Shown in pieces: positions 25,205-33,773 of a stretch of 64,000 nt of DNA. Position 1 is the stretch's first letter. Every line of letters starts with the position of its first letter. A program made the translations under genes and the position numbers. The stretch is from CAVRGQ01 sp963720785 (GTDB lineage: Bacteria > Actinomycetota > Acidimicrobiia > IMCC26256 > DASPTH01), in assembly GCA_963720785.1 (NCBI GenBank), contig CAVRGQ010000009.1, forward strand, positions 496,001 to 560,000, in the 5' to 3' direction. Under the pieces are notes generated by a model, which worked only from the letters and a program-made list of their open reading frames with translations, did not search any database and was not told the DNA's origin.

Positions 25205-25205
25205 C

Positions 25206-25991
25206 GTGACGACCGATCCCGCTCATCTCGCCGACGCGCCGCTTCCGGCCGACGTCGTCGGGCTGCTCGCAGGCATCGCCTCCACCCGCGCCATCCGCCG
25301 CTACCGCGACGAACCGGTGCCGCCCGAGGCACTGCGGGCCATGCTGTTCGCGGCGACCCGTGCACCGAGCGGGTCGAACCGCCAGCCGTTCCGCTTCCTC
25401 GTGCTCACCGACGGCCCCAAGGCCCAGCAGGCGAAGGCCCTCATCGGCGACGCGGCCCGGCGCATCTGGGGCAACAAGCGCACCAACGACGGCTACGACC
25501 GCGGGTCCGGCGTCGTCGACGACTCCCCGAAGGCGCGCATGGCCGCGACCATGCAGCGCTACACCGACCAGTTCGAGCGCGTCCCGGTGCTCGTGCTCCC
25601 CTGCCTCGTGCGCTACCGCGACCCGTCACCGCTCGAGGGCGCGTCGGTGTACCCCGCGTGCCAGAACCTGCTCCTCGCGGCGCGCGCGCTCGGGTACGGC
25701 GGCGTGCTCACCGGGTTCCACGCGATGGTCGAAGCCGAGCTGCGCGAGCTGCTCGAGGTTCCCGACGGCGTGTTCATGGCCGCGACGATCACGATCGGCA
25801 AGCCCGAGGGCGGGCACGGGCCGGTGCGCCGGCGCCCGCTCGGCGAGCTCGTGTACGGCGACGGCTGGGGCGTGGTGCCCGACTGGGCCGTCGACCCCGC
25901 GGGCACCACCCACACCCAGGCCGGTCCGCCGAAGGACACCAGCCCTCTGGGTTCGGGCCCGATGGGGACGGACGGCGGGCGCCGCGGCTAG
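25206..25991 (+). CDS. Nitroreductase-family FMN oxidoreductase
   Basis: A 261-residue nitroreductase fold. The FMN-binding start STRAIRRYRDEPVP and APSGSNRQPFRFLVLTD are characteristic, as is PACQNLLLAARALGYGGVLTGF later. The C-terminal 35 residues after GDGWGVVPDW are low-complexity. GTG 25206 is chosen because the palindromic promoter ends two bases before it. The stop shares a CTAG tetranucleotide with the convergent surface-protein gene. Members reduce nitro groups, enones or flavins using NAD(P)H; the link to the divergent enoyl-CoA hydratase suggests a reductive step on an unsaturated intermediate. Confidence 0.9.
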   Translation: MTTDPAHLADAPLPADVVGLLAGIASTRAIRRYRDEPVPPEALRAMLFAATRAPSGSNRQPFRFLVLTDGPKAQQAKALIGDAARRIWGNKRTNDGYDRGSGVVDDSPKARMAATMQRYTDQFERVPVLVLPCLVRYRDPSPLEGASVYPACQNLLLAARALGYGGVLTGFHAMVEAELRELLEVPDGVFMAATITIGKPEGGHGPVRRRPLGELVYGDGWGVVPDWAVDPAGTTHTQAGPPKDTSPLGSGPMGTDGGRRG

Positions 25992-28726
25992 GAGCGGGCG
26001 GCGCGGCGGCGACCGGCGACGACGAGGCAGAGCCCGCCGACGAGCAGTGCCAGGAAGCCACCGACCGCGACCGGGCGGGAGTTCCCGCCGGTGAACGCCA
26101 GGCCTGCTGCGGGTTCGGCCCGGTCGGCGCTCTCCGACGCCGGGGTCGGGCTCCCGACCACCGTCACGTCGGCCGTGCCCGACGTCGCGACCACCGTGTC
26201 GCCCATCAGCGCCTCGACCCGGCACGTCCAGCTCCCGGAATGCGGCACCTGCACCACGAGGGGCGACGACGCGCCCTCGACCCGAGCGGTTGCGCCCGCG
26301 GGACCGTCGCAGATCGCCGCGTAGGTCCAGCCGACGGCGGCCGCCGCGTCCACGCCGGCGCCGCTGCCGGGATCGACGAGGCCCGGCGCCGTGACCGGCA
26401 GGCTGATCGCCGATCCCGTCGCAACGACGTCGCCGAGGGCGAGCGCCTCACAGCCGAAGCACGCGTCGATGCCGCTCACGGCGCCGCCGGGCGTCACGGC
26501 AACCAGTTGCGCGCCCTGTGCGATCGGGTCGGGACCGCCACGCGTGCTCTGATCGAACGAGACGAGCGCCCCGTCCCACCACTGGGCGTGGTACACGAGG
26601 TCGGGAACGGCGGGATCCTCGACGAACGGTGAGGGATCACCCGAACTCGACGGGCAGCCGAGGAACGCGACCGCGTAGGTGCCCGACGGCACGCCCGCCA
26701 CCGAGAAGGTCCCGTCTTCGGCGACCGGAGCGAACCGCGCGAACTCGTCGGGGAGGTACACGACGACGCACGCGGTGGTCATCGCCCGGCCGCCCACGTT
26801 CGTGACGCGCCCCGAGACCGTCGCGGGTTCGCCGGGTTGCAGCACCGCGTCGACACCCTCGGCCACGGACCCGGGTTGCACGGGCACGGGCGTCGCGTGG
26901 GCCGCGTCGTCGGCCCCTGCCCACCATTGCGACGCGAGCGACGGCGAGTCGCGGCAGTCGACGAACTGCACGCGGTACGCGCCATCCTGCGAGACCAGCA
27001 GGTGGTAGGTGCCGTCGGAGCCCGTGCGCGCGAACCCGCCGACCCGGTCGGTGGTGGTCGCCTGCACGCACACTCCCTCCACGCCCGCCCCGCCCGTGGT
27101 CGTGACCCGACCGGTGATCGCGCCGGCGGGCTCGAGGTGCGCGTCGAGCCCGGTGCGGGTCTCGCCCGCCGCGAGCGTCACCGGCGAGGCCCCGGACTGG
27201 TCGGCCGCGTCGGGCCACCACTGGTCCACGTAGGGACCGACACCGTTGCAGTCCTGGAAGATGACGTCATAGGTGGCAGCCGGCAGCGCACCGATCGACC
27301 ACGTGCCGTCCGCGGCGCTGTTGGTGCCGGCCACCCAGTTGAGACCGCCCGGCCCCTGCGCCGCCACGGTGACGCATTCACCCGCAACCGGCGCGCCGTT
27401 CGCGGTGACCGTGCCCGACACCGTGGCTCCCGGTGCGAGCGTCGCGTCCACTCCCGCGCGCAGCGGACCGTCGGCCTCGGTGACGACGAGGGGATCGGCG
27501 GTGTCGCGCGTGGGCTGACCGCTCCAGTACTGCGCGGCCCAGGTCGACGGCGAGCCCGACGGGCTGAACTGCACGATGTAGGTGCCGGGGGCGACGGCCC
27601 CAGTGGTGTAGTCGCCGTTGGCGTCGGTCTGCGCCCACGTTCCGGATCCGCCGTCGCGCGACACGTTCACCGACACGCCGGCGATCGGGTTGCCTCCGGC
27701 ATCCTGGACGTGACCGGCGATCCGCACACCGGTGTCGAGTTGGGCATCGACGTGGTCGCGCGTCGAACCGGCCGTGAGCGCGATCGGCGTCGCGTCGCCG
27801 CCGGTGGCGGCGCCTGCGTACCACTGCTCGACGTAGGTGCCCGCGCCGCAGTCCTGGAACTGCACGAGCACCGCAACGGGCGGCAGGCCCGTCAACGCGA
27901 ACGTCCCGTCGCCGGCAGTCTGCGCGCCCGCAATCCAGTCCCACCCACCGTCGGGGCGCGCGACCTGCGCGTTCACGCACACGCCGGCGATCGGGTCGGC
28001 GCGGTGGTCGGTGACCGTACCGGTGACCGCGGCCGCGGCCGGGAGCACCTCGTCGACCCCTCCGTGCACGGACCCGTCTTGCGGATCCAGGTGCAACGTC
28101 GTGGCGGTACTCCACATCGGCGCGCTGCTCCAGTACACGCGTGCGTAGACCGGCGGCGACGCCGGATCGGCGAACTGCACCTTGTAGTCACCGAGCGGCA
28201 GCGGTTCGGTGCGGTAGGTCCCGTCGCCCGCGGTCTGCGTCCCGGTCGCCGCGTTGCCCTGGGTTGCGTTCACCGACACCGAGATCCCGCCGATCGGGTC
28301 GCCTCCCGCGTCGCGCACGGTGCCGGCCACCACCACACCCGGCTGCATCGTCACGTCGGCGAGCGGGGCGTCCTGGCCGTCGGTCACCTCGACCGGATTC
28401 GCAGTGTCGGAGCGATCGCTCGCCAGGTACCACTGCGCCACGAGCGTCGGATCGGGACGGCAGTCCGTGAACTGCACGCGGTAGGTCCCGGGTGCGACGT
28501 CGTTCACGACGTACGCGCCGTCGGCGTCGCTCGTCGTCGCGCCGCCACCGTTGTCGAGGCCGACGCAGATCCCGGCCACCGGCGCACCGCCCACGGCCAC
28601 GACGCGCCCGGAGACCGACCCCGCGCCGATCGGCTTGGCCGCGGCGATGTTCCCGGCGCCCACCACCGCGAGCACCACGATCGCCAGCGCTGTCCCCGCC
28701 TTGCGCGACGCCCTGCTCCTGCCCAT
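25988..28726 (-). CDS. Large surface protein: carboxypeptidase-regulatory-like repeats with LAFTG sorting signal
   Basis: A 912-residue secreted protein. Residues 1-30 are a signal peptide (ALAIVVLAVVGAGNIAAA). About seven repeats of 90-100 residues follow, each with a G-x-V-x-D/N-x-x-G-x-P-I/V-AGI/VxV start, a DGTY/DGTF core and a V-Q-F-x-D-C ... W ending. These match the carboxypeptidase regulatory-like/CnaB beta-sandwich fold. Paired cysteines in most repeats suggest disulfides. Near the C-terminus LAFTG is followed by a hydrophobic helix and RRRAARS, the layout of a class E sortase substrate. A stalk or adhesin role in the envelope is inferred. No ribosome site is obvious at the ATG. Confidence 0.88.
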   Translation of the reverse strand: MGRSRASRKAGTALAIVVLAVVGAGNIAAAKPIGAGSVSGRVVAVGGAPVAGICVGLDNGGGATTSDADGAYVVNDVAPGTYRVQFTDCRPDPTLVAQWYLASDRSDTANPVEVTDGQDAPLADVTMQPGVVVAGTVRDAGGDPIGGISVSVNATQGNAATGTQTAGDGTYRTEPLPLGDYKVQFADPASPPVYARVYWSSAPMWSTATTLHLDPQDGSVHGGVDEVLPAAAAVTGTVTDHRADPIAGVCVNAQVARPDGGWDWIAGAQTAGDGTFALTGLPPVAVLVQFQDCGAGTYVEQWYAGAATGGDATPIALTAGSTRDHVDAQLDTGVRIAGHVQDAGGNPIAGVSVNVSRDGGSGTWAQTDANGDYTTGAVAPGTYIVQFSPSGSPSTWAAQYWSGQPTRDTADPLVVTEADGPLRAGVDATLAPGATVSGTVTANGAPVAGECVTVAAQGPGGLNWVAGTNSAADGTWSIGALPAATYDVIFQDCNGVGPYVDQWWPDAADQSGASPVTLAAGETRTGLDAHLEPAGAITGRVTTTGGAGVEGVCVQATTTDRVGGFARTGSDGTYHLLVSQDGAYRVQFVDCRDSPSLASQWWAGADDAAHATPVPVQPGSVAEGVDAVLQPGEPATVSGRVTNVGGRAMTTACVVVYLPDEFARFAPVAEDGTFSVAGVPSGTYAVAFLGCPSSSGDPSPFVEDPAVPDLVYHAQWWDGALVSFDQSTRGGPDPIAQGAQLVAVTPGGAVSGIDACFGCEALALGDVVATGSAISLPVTAPGLVDPGSGAGVDAAAAVGWTYAAICDGPAGATARVEGASSPLVVQVPHSGSWTCRVEALMGDTVVATSGTADVTVVGSPTPASESADRAEPAAGLAFTGGNSRPVAVGGFLALLVGGLCLVVAGRRRAARS

Positions 28727-28824
28727 CGCAGAGAACTCGGTCCGGGTCCCGGTTCACTTGAGCCCCATCCGCCACACATGTGACGAGGGTGACGGATCGG
28801 ATGCCCTGCGTGGTGCGCCCGGGT

Positions 28825-28830
28825 TAGGGT
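28825..28830 (+). promoter_or_regulatory. Predicted -10 element of a leaderless gene
   Basis: TAGGGT lies 6 nt before the GTG at 28837, with no ribosome site. Confidence 0.5.
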
Positions 28831-28836
28831 CCCGGC

Positions 28837-29277
28837 GTGCCCAGTGACCGTGCCCTCCACGCCATGAACTCCTTCCACCGCGGGATGCTGAAGGTGAGCT
28901 TCGGGAAACTCGGCTGGTCCGCGCTCGGCATGTCGGTGCTCGAGCTCACCACGATCGGGGCGAAGTCGGGCGAGCCGCGCCGCGTGATGCTCACATCACC
29001 GCTCGAGGAGGGCGACACGGTCGTCGTGGTCGCGTCACGGGGCGGCGACCCCGTGCACCCCGCCTGGTACCACAACATCCTGGCCCACCCGGAGGTCGAG
29101 GTCGTCTACCGCGGGAAGCCGAAGCGCTCGATGTACGCGCGGGTCGCGACGCCCGAGGAGCGGGCCCGCATGTGGCCGATCCTCACCGCGAAGCACAAGA
29201 ACTACGCGGGGTACCAGGAGAAGACCGACCGCGAGATCCCGCTCGTCCTGTTGGAGCCGATCAGCGCAACGGAGTGA
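28837..29277 (+). CDS. Deazaflavin (F420)-dependent nitroreductase, Ddn-like
   Basis: A 146-residue protein of the actinomycete Ddn/split-barrel family, which uses reduced F420. Diagnostic stretches: LELTTIGAKSGEPRRVMLTSPLEEGD, VVASRGGDPVHPAWYHNILAHPEVEV and the ending GYQEKTDREIPLVLLEPI. GTG 28837 fits the leaderless promoter. The 3' end overlaps the convergent LLM gene by 17 bp. In mycobacteria the family reduces enones and quinones and activates nitroimidazoles; its presence implies F420 biosynthesis in this organism. Confidence 0.92.
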   Translation: MPSDRALHAMNSFHRGMLKVSFGKLGWSALGMSVLELTTIGAKSGEPRRVMLTSPLEEGDTVVVVASRGGDPVHPAWYHNILAHPEVEVVYRGKPKRSMYARVATPEERARMWPILTAKHKNYAGYQEKTDREIPLVLLEPISATE

Positions 29278-30106
29278 TGACCTCGTCGGCGAAACGGGCG
29301 AGGCCGTCGATCGCCTCGCTCGTGCGCGCCCACGGCGTGACGATCAGCCGCGTGACTCCCGCGTCGGCGTAGCGCTCGACGTCGTCGGGTCGCGTGACGT
29401 TGCCGTGCAGCGTGACCTGCACGGGTGTGGTGCGGCCCGCCGCGGCACCGAGCTCGCGCAACTTCGCGAGCGGCGACCCCAGCTCGTCGACGCCGTGGTT
29501 CATCGGGATCCACCCCGCGCCGACGGTCGCAGTGCGCCGCAGCGCGACCGCGCCGTCACCACCGATGTGGAGTGCGGGGCCACCTGCCTGCACCGGCTTC
29601 GGCTCGAACGCCACCGGCGCGAAGTCGAAGAAGCGTCCGTGGTGCTCGATGGTCTCCTCGGTCCACAGCCGCCGGCAGACCTCGATGGCCTCGTCGACGC
29701 GAGCACCCCGCGTGTCGAAGTCGAGGCCGACCGCCTCCCACTCCTCGCGCAGCCAACTCGAACCGATGCCGAGCGCGAGGCGCCCACCCGAGAGCACGTC
29801 GACGGTGGTCGCGGCACGCGCGGTGACGAACGGGTGACGCAGGCCGATGTTGTAGACGCTCGTGCCGAGGGTGATGTGCTCGGTCACCGCGGCCAGGTGC
29901 GCCAGGTACGCGAACACGTCGAAGACGGGGACATGCGCGGGGATCGGCGGGTGCTCCGCACCGTGATGCGGGCTGCCCGATGCCGCGACCGGGATCACGA
30001 GGTGCTCGGGGAGCCACACCGATTCGAAGCCGACGGCGTCGGCCTGGCGGGTGACGTCGATCCACGCCTTGGGGCTCACGCTGCCGAGGTGGATGCCGAA
30101 GTCCAA
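29261..30106 (-). CDS. LLM-class F420-dependent oxidoreductase
   Basis: A 281-residue luciferase-like enzyme of the F420-dependent group. It has FGIHLGSVSPKAWIDVTRQAD at the start, SVWLPEHLVIP, LGTSVYNIGLRHPFVTARAATTVDVLSGGRLALGIGSSWLREEW and KPVQAGGPALHIGGDG. TTG 30106 is chosen because the sequence homologous to family N-termini begins there and a GGGAGAGA ribosome site precedes it; upstream in-frame residues are Arg-rich and unlike the family. It follows the thioesterase gene by 46 bp on the same strand and may share its transcript. Confidence 0.9.
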   Translation of the reverse strand: MDFGIHLGSVSPKAWIDVTRQADAVGFESVWLPEHLVIPVAASGSPHHGAEHPPIPAHVPVFDVFAYLAHLAAVTEHITLGTSVYNIGLRHPFVTARAATTVDVLSGGRLALGIGSSWLREEWEAVGLDFDTRGARVDEAIEVCRRLWTEETIEHHGRFFDFAPVAFEPKPVQAGGPALHIGGDGAVALRRTATVGAGWIPMNHGVDELGSPLAKLRELGAAAGRTTPVQVTLHGNVTRPDDVERYADAGVTRLIVTPWARTSEAIDGLARFADEVITPLR

Positions 30107-30128
30107 GGGGTCTCTCCCGCGGGTCAGG

Positions 30129-30143
30129 CCGCGCCGGGCGCGG
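30129..30143 (-). terminator. Small hairpin after the thioesterase gene
   Basis: CCGCGC-cgg-GCGCGG lies 10 bp past the stop at 30153, before the LLM ribosome site. No U-tract; weak. Confidence 0.35.
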
Positions 30144-30152
30144 TCGTGAGGC

Positions 30153-31307
30153 TCACAACGATGTCCTCGTGTCGCCCACCGCGCCACCGGCGAAGGGACG
30201 CACCATCGCGTCGACGGTGAACGACGCGACCAACGTGCCCGCTTCGTCGTGGACGCGGCACTCCGAATGGGTCATGCCGCCCGTCGCACTGGTGGAGCGG
30301 TGGTGGTACAGGAGCCACTGGTCGACGCGCACGTCGGTGTGCACCGACAGCGAGATCGCGTTGACCGCAGTGGAGAGCGTGTGGTGCGCCTGCGCCTCCC
30401 CCACTCCGGCGTGCGGGCGCAGCGCAGCCGCGATCGACAGGTGGCCGGTGAACTGGGCGAGGAGCCCCGCGTGCAGCGCGGGATCGTCGGGCACCGAACG
30501 GAAGCGCACCCACACGTCGATCTCGGGTGGCCCGACGGGCGCGTCCGGGTCCGCGGTGTAGGCGCCGTCGACGACGCGCAGGTCGCGGCCGGTGACCCCC
30601 ATGTCGTAGGGCACGCTCTCGTAGGGGCCGGCGACGACGGGCGCGGGCTCGGCATGGGCGACCACGTCGTCGGCCGGCGCGCCGAGCAGCAGCGTTCCGG
30701 CCGCGCAGGTGCGGCCCTCCTGCTCGACCCGCGCAGCCAGCGCGCCGAACGCGCGGCCCGCGCTCACCTCGTCGAGGACGAAGCGCAGCGGACGGCGGGC
30801 GTCGGCCGGCCGCACGAACGCCAGGTGCGCGGACACCACCCGGCGACCGGGGAAGGTGCGCATCGCCGCCACCATGGCCTGGCCGAGCATCTGGCTGCCC
30901 TCGACGACGGGTCGGTCGGGCATCGCGCACGCGACGCTCGACCACGAGCCGTCGTCGCTCGGCATCACGTCCATCACTGCGACGAGGTCGGCGACGTCGC
31001 CCCACGTGGGGAAGCGCTTGACCGTGACGTCGCGCGGCTCGTCACCGGTGGCCCCGTCGACCACCTCGACGGTCACCGCCGCCTGATCGAAGGCCACGAG
31101 ACCGTCGAGCGCCTCGACTTCGGCAGGGGCGGTGATCACCCCGAGGGCGTCGGTGGCGACGTCGGCCAGCGGGAACCAGAGGCTGGCGCCCTGCTCGGGA
31201 TGGTCGAGGCGCAGCGTGGCCGCGGAGTCGGCCAGAACCCGGTCGCCGACGAGCGCGCGGGCCCGGTGGCCCAGGGGGGAGAGCATGGGGGAAGCGGGCG
31301 TCGCCAC
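30153..31307 (-). CDS. Acyl-CoA thioesterase II-like double hot-dog with N-terminal DUF427-like domain
   Basis: A 384-residue protein. Residues about 5-120 resemble DUF427 (GDRVLADSAATLRL, SLWFPLADV). The remainder is a TesB-type double hot-dog thioesterase, with HLAFVRPADARRPLRFVLDEVSAGRAF in the first half and VHTDVRVDQWLLYHHRSTSATGG in the second. GTG 31307 is preferred because TACGGT lies 6 nt upstream (leaderless) and because starting at 31361 would put the TetR operator inside the gene. It is divergent from TetR 31373 and likely controlled from the same palindrome. Function inferred: hydrolysis of acyl-CoA. Confidence 0.83.
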   Translation of the reverse strand: MATPASPMLSPLGHRARALVGDRVLADSAATLRLDHPEQGASLWFPLADVATDALGVITAPAEVEALDGLVAFDQAAVTVEVVDGATGDEPRDVTVKRFPTWGDVADLVAVMDVMPSDDGSWSSVACAMPDRPVVEGSQMLGQAMVAAMRTFPGRRVVSAHLAFVRPADARRPLRFVLDEVSAGRAFGALAARVEQEGRTCAAGTLLLGAPADDVVAHAEPAPVVAGPYESVPYDMGVTGRDLRVVDGAYTADPDAPVGPPEIDVWVRFRSVPDDPALHAGLLAQFTGHLSIAAALRPHAGVGEAQAHHTLSTAVNAISLSVHTDVRVDQWLLYHHRSTSATGGMTHSECRVHDEAGTLVASFTVDAMVRPFAGGAVGDTRTSL

Positions 31308-31313
31308 GGCGGG

Positions 31314-31319
31314 ACCGTA
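31314..31319 (-). promoter_or_regulatory. Predicted -10 element of a leaderless gene
   Basis: TACGGT on the minus strand lies 6 nt before the GTG at 31307. Confidence 0.5.
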
Positions 31320-31342
31320 CCAATCACGGGAAGTGGTTGCAC

Positions 31343-31360
31343 TGAGTGAGCGCTCACTCA
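31343..31360. promoter_or_regulatory. TetR operator, perfect 18-bp palindrome
   Basis: TGAGTGAGCGCTCACTCA is perfectly self-complementary. It abuts the TAGAGT -10 of the TetR gene (31361-31366) and is about 36 bp upstream of the divergent thioesterase start, so a bound dimer would block both promoters. Confidence 0.8.
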
Positions 31361-31366
31361 TAGAGT
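31361..31366 (+). promoter_or_regulatory. Predicted -10 element of a leaderless gene
   Basis: TAGAGT lies 6 nt before the TetR ATG at 31373, immediately after the operator palindrome. Confidence 0.55.
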
Positions 31367-31372
31367 GCCCCC

Positions 31373-32020
31373 ATGACCGCGCCCGCCTCCGCCGCCCCGC
31401 CCGCCCGGTCGCGCGCCGCCGCGCTCCCGGTCGAGGAACGGCGCGCCGCGATCGTGGCCGCGGCCCTCCCGCTCTTCCTGGAGGGCGGCGCCGGGGTGAC
31501 CACCCGGGAGATCGCCGCCGCCGCCGGGATCGCCGAGGGCACCATCTTCCGGGTCTTCGACGACAAACACGCGCTCATCGAGGCGATCGTCGACGCCGCG
31601 TTCGACCCCGCGCGGGTCGAGGCCGCGCTCGACAACATCGACCGGGCCCTCCCGCTCGAGGCGCGGCTCACCAAGGCGGTCGACATCCTGGTGCGCCGCT
31701 CGGAGGCCATCTTCCAGGTCACCAGCGCGCTCGCCACGATGCGCCGCCCGGAGGACCGCACGGCCCGCAAGCCACCGGAGCTGCACGCGCTCGTGGGATT
31801 GCTCGCGCCCGACGCCGATCAGCTGCGGTACCCGCCGGAGAAGACCGCCCGACTGTTGCGCGGCCTCATCTTCGCCGGCACCAGCCGCATGTTCTCCGAG
31901 GGCCCGTCGCTGACGCGTCCCGAGATCGTCGCGATGTTCCTCCACGGCGTGTCCCGCGACCATGCCGAGGCGAAGCCCGACTCGAAGGCCCATCCGAAGG
32001 GAGGTCCCGGCAAGTGCTGA
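31373..32020 (+). CDS. TetR-family repressor of the downstream ABC exporter
   Basis: A 215-residue regulator. The helix-turn-helix is VTTREIAAAAGIAEGTIFRVFDDKHALIEA; the C-terminal ligand domain is divergent. The first 20 residues are an Ala/Pro-rich leader before the DNA-binding domain. It is the first gene of the unit: the ABC gene starts 7 bp before its stop. With the palindrome directly at its promoter, autorepression and drug- or lipid-induced expression of the exporter is the usual model for such loci. Confidence 0.92.
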   Translation: MTAPASAAPPARSRAAALPVEERRAAIVAAALPLFLEGGAGVTTREIAAAAGIAEGTIFRVFDDKHALIEAIVDAAFDPARVEAALDNIDRALPLEARLTKAVDILVRRSEAIFQVTSALATMRRPEDRTARKPPELHALVGLLAPDADQLRYPPEKTARLLRGLIFAGTSRMFSEGPSLTRPEIVAMFLHGVSRDHAEAKPDSKAHPKGGPGKC

Positions 32021-33747
32021 CCCGTCTCGTCCGCACCTACGGCGCGCCGTACCGCACGCTGCTGATCTGGGTGATCGTGTTCCAGTTCGGCCAGGTGTCG
32101 GCCACGCTGATGCTGCCCACACTGAACGCGAACATCATCGACAAGGGCGTGCTCACCGGCGACACCGCCTACATCGAGCGCATGGGCGCCATCCTGCTCG
32201 GGATCACGGTCCTGCAGGTGATGCTCGCCGTCGCGGCCATGTACTTCTCCGCCAAGTTCGCGATGAGCTTCGGCCGTGACGTGCGCCAGGGGATGTTCCA
32301 CAAGGTCACCCGGCTGTCCGCCCGCGAGGTCGGCCAGTTCGGCTCGCCCTCGCTCATCACCCGGGTCACCAACGACGTGCAGCAGGTCCAGATGCTGGTC
32401 CTGATGACCTGCACCATGGCGATCGCCGCGCCCATCACGCTCGTGGTGGGCAGTGTGCTGGCCTACCGCGAGGACGGGCCGCTGTCGGTCATCCTGCTCG
32501 TGGCCGTCCCCGCGCTGCTGGTCGCGATGATCTTCATCTCCCGCAGGATGCACCCGCTCTTCTTCCTGATGCAGGATCGGCTCGACCGGGTCAACCAGGT
32601 GCTGCGCGAACAGATCACCGGCATCCGCGTGGTGCGGGCGTTCGTGCGTGAGCCCGACGAGAGCCGGCGCTTCGGCACGGCGAACGAGGAGCTCACCCAC
32701 ACCTCCCTCCTCGCCGGCCGGTACATGGCGCTGTCGTTCCCGATGGTGTTCGCGGCAGTGAACATCTCGAGCGTCGCCGCCGTGTGGTTCGGTGCCGACC
32801 GCATCGCCGCCGGTCAGATGCAGGTGGGCTCCCTCGTCGCGTTCCTCACCTACCTCATCCAGATCCTCATGGCCGTGATGATGGCCACGTGGATCGTGAT
32901 GATGTACCCGCGTGCCGCGGTGTGCGCGGGACGCATCCAGGAGGTGCTGCGCACCGACTCGTCGGTCGTGCCGCCCACCGACGGCGTCACCGAGCTCCCC
33001 GGCCCGATGTCGCTCGAGCTGCACCACGCATCGTTCGCCTTCCCCGGTGCGGAGCAGCCGGTGCTCCACGACATCTCGGTGCGCGTCGACGCCGGCGAGA
33101 CGCTCGCCATCATCGGCAGCACCGGTTCCGGCAAGACCGCACTGCTCAACCTCGTGGGCCGTCTCTTCGACGTCACCGAGGGCAAGGTCACGATCGCCGG
33201 CGCCGACATCCGCGACATCGACGACGACTACTTCCACACCCTCATCGGGTTCGTGCCGCAGAAGCCGTTCCTGTTCTCGGGGACGGTGGGGAGCAATCTG
33301 CGCTTCGGCAACCCGCAGGCGACCGAGACCGACCTCTGGGGCGCGCTCGACGTCGCCCAGGCCGCCGACTTCGTGCAGTCGATGCCCGAGGGCCTCGACT
33401 CCCCCATCGCCCAGGGCGGCACCAACGTGTCGGGCGGGCAGCGCCAGCGGCTCGCCATCGCCCGGGCGATCGCCCACCGGCCGTCGATCTACCTCTTCGA
33501 CGACTCCTTCTCCGCCCTCGACCTCCGGACCGACGCCAACCTCCGCGCCGCGCTCCGCCCCGTCACCCGGGAGGCGGTCACCGTGGTGGTCGCCCAACGG
33601 GTGTCCACCATCACCCAGGCCGACCGCATCCTCGTGCTCGAGGAAGGCTGTTGCGTCGGGCTCGGCACCCACACCGAGCTCCTCGCCACGTGCCCCACCT
33701 ACGGGGAGATCGTGGAATCGCAGCGCTACGAGGAGGACGCGGCGTGA
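32014..33747 (+). CDS. ABC exporter half-transporter with degenerate ATPase site
   Basis: A 577-residue type IV ABC exporter subunit: six membrane helices (residues about 15-300) then an ATPase. Walker A GSTGSGKT and signature VSGGQRQR are canonical. The Walker B end reads YLFDDSFSALD, with aspartate in place of the catalytic glutamate; the switch histidine is replaced by glutamine (VAQRVST). This is the hallmark of the non-catalytic half of heterodimeric exporters such as BmrC or TM287. GTG 32014 follows GGGAGGT and overlaps the TetR stop. It pairs with the next gene. Confidence 0.93.
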   Translation: MLTRLVRTYGAPYRTLLIWVIVFQFGQVSATLMLPTLNANIIDKGVLTGDTAYIERMGAILLGITVLQVMLAVAAMYFSAKFAMSFGRDVRQGMFHKVTRLSAREVGQFGSPSLITRVTNDVQQVQMLVLMTCTMAIAAPITLVVGSVLAYREDGPLSVILLVAVPALLVAMIFISRRMHPLFFLMQDRLDRVNQVLREQITGIRVVRAFVREPDESRRFGTANEELTHTSLLAGRYMALSFPMVFAAVNISSVAAVWFGADRIAAGQMQVGSLVAFLTYLIQILMAVMMATWIVMMYPRAAVCAGRIQEVLRTDSSVVPPTDGVTELPGPMSLELHHASFAFPGAEQPVLHDISVRVDAGETLAIIGSTGSGKTALLNLVGRLFDVTEGKVTIAGADIRDIDDDYFHTLIGFVPQKPFLFSGTVGSNLRFGNPQATETDLWGALDVAQAADFVQSMPEGLDSPIAQGGTNVSGGQRQRLAIARAIAHRPSIYLFDDSFSALDLRTDANLRAALRPVTREAVTVVVAQRVSTITQADRILVLEEGCCVGLGTHTELLATCPTYGEIVESQRYEEDAA

Positions 33748-33773
33748 CCGGCAATGGCGTGACCGGCAACGGT
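33744..33773 (+). repeat. 15-bp tandem repeat, 2 copies
   Basis: gtgaccggcaatggc is followed by gtgaccggcaacggt, so the translation start and its first five codons are duplicated in tandem. Either GTG could initiate. Confidence 0.85.
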
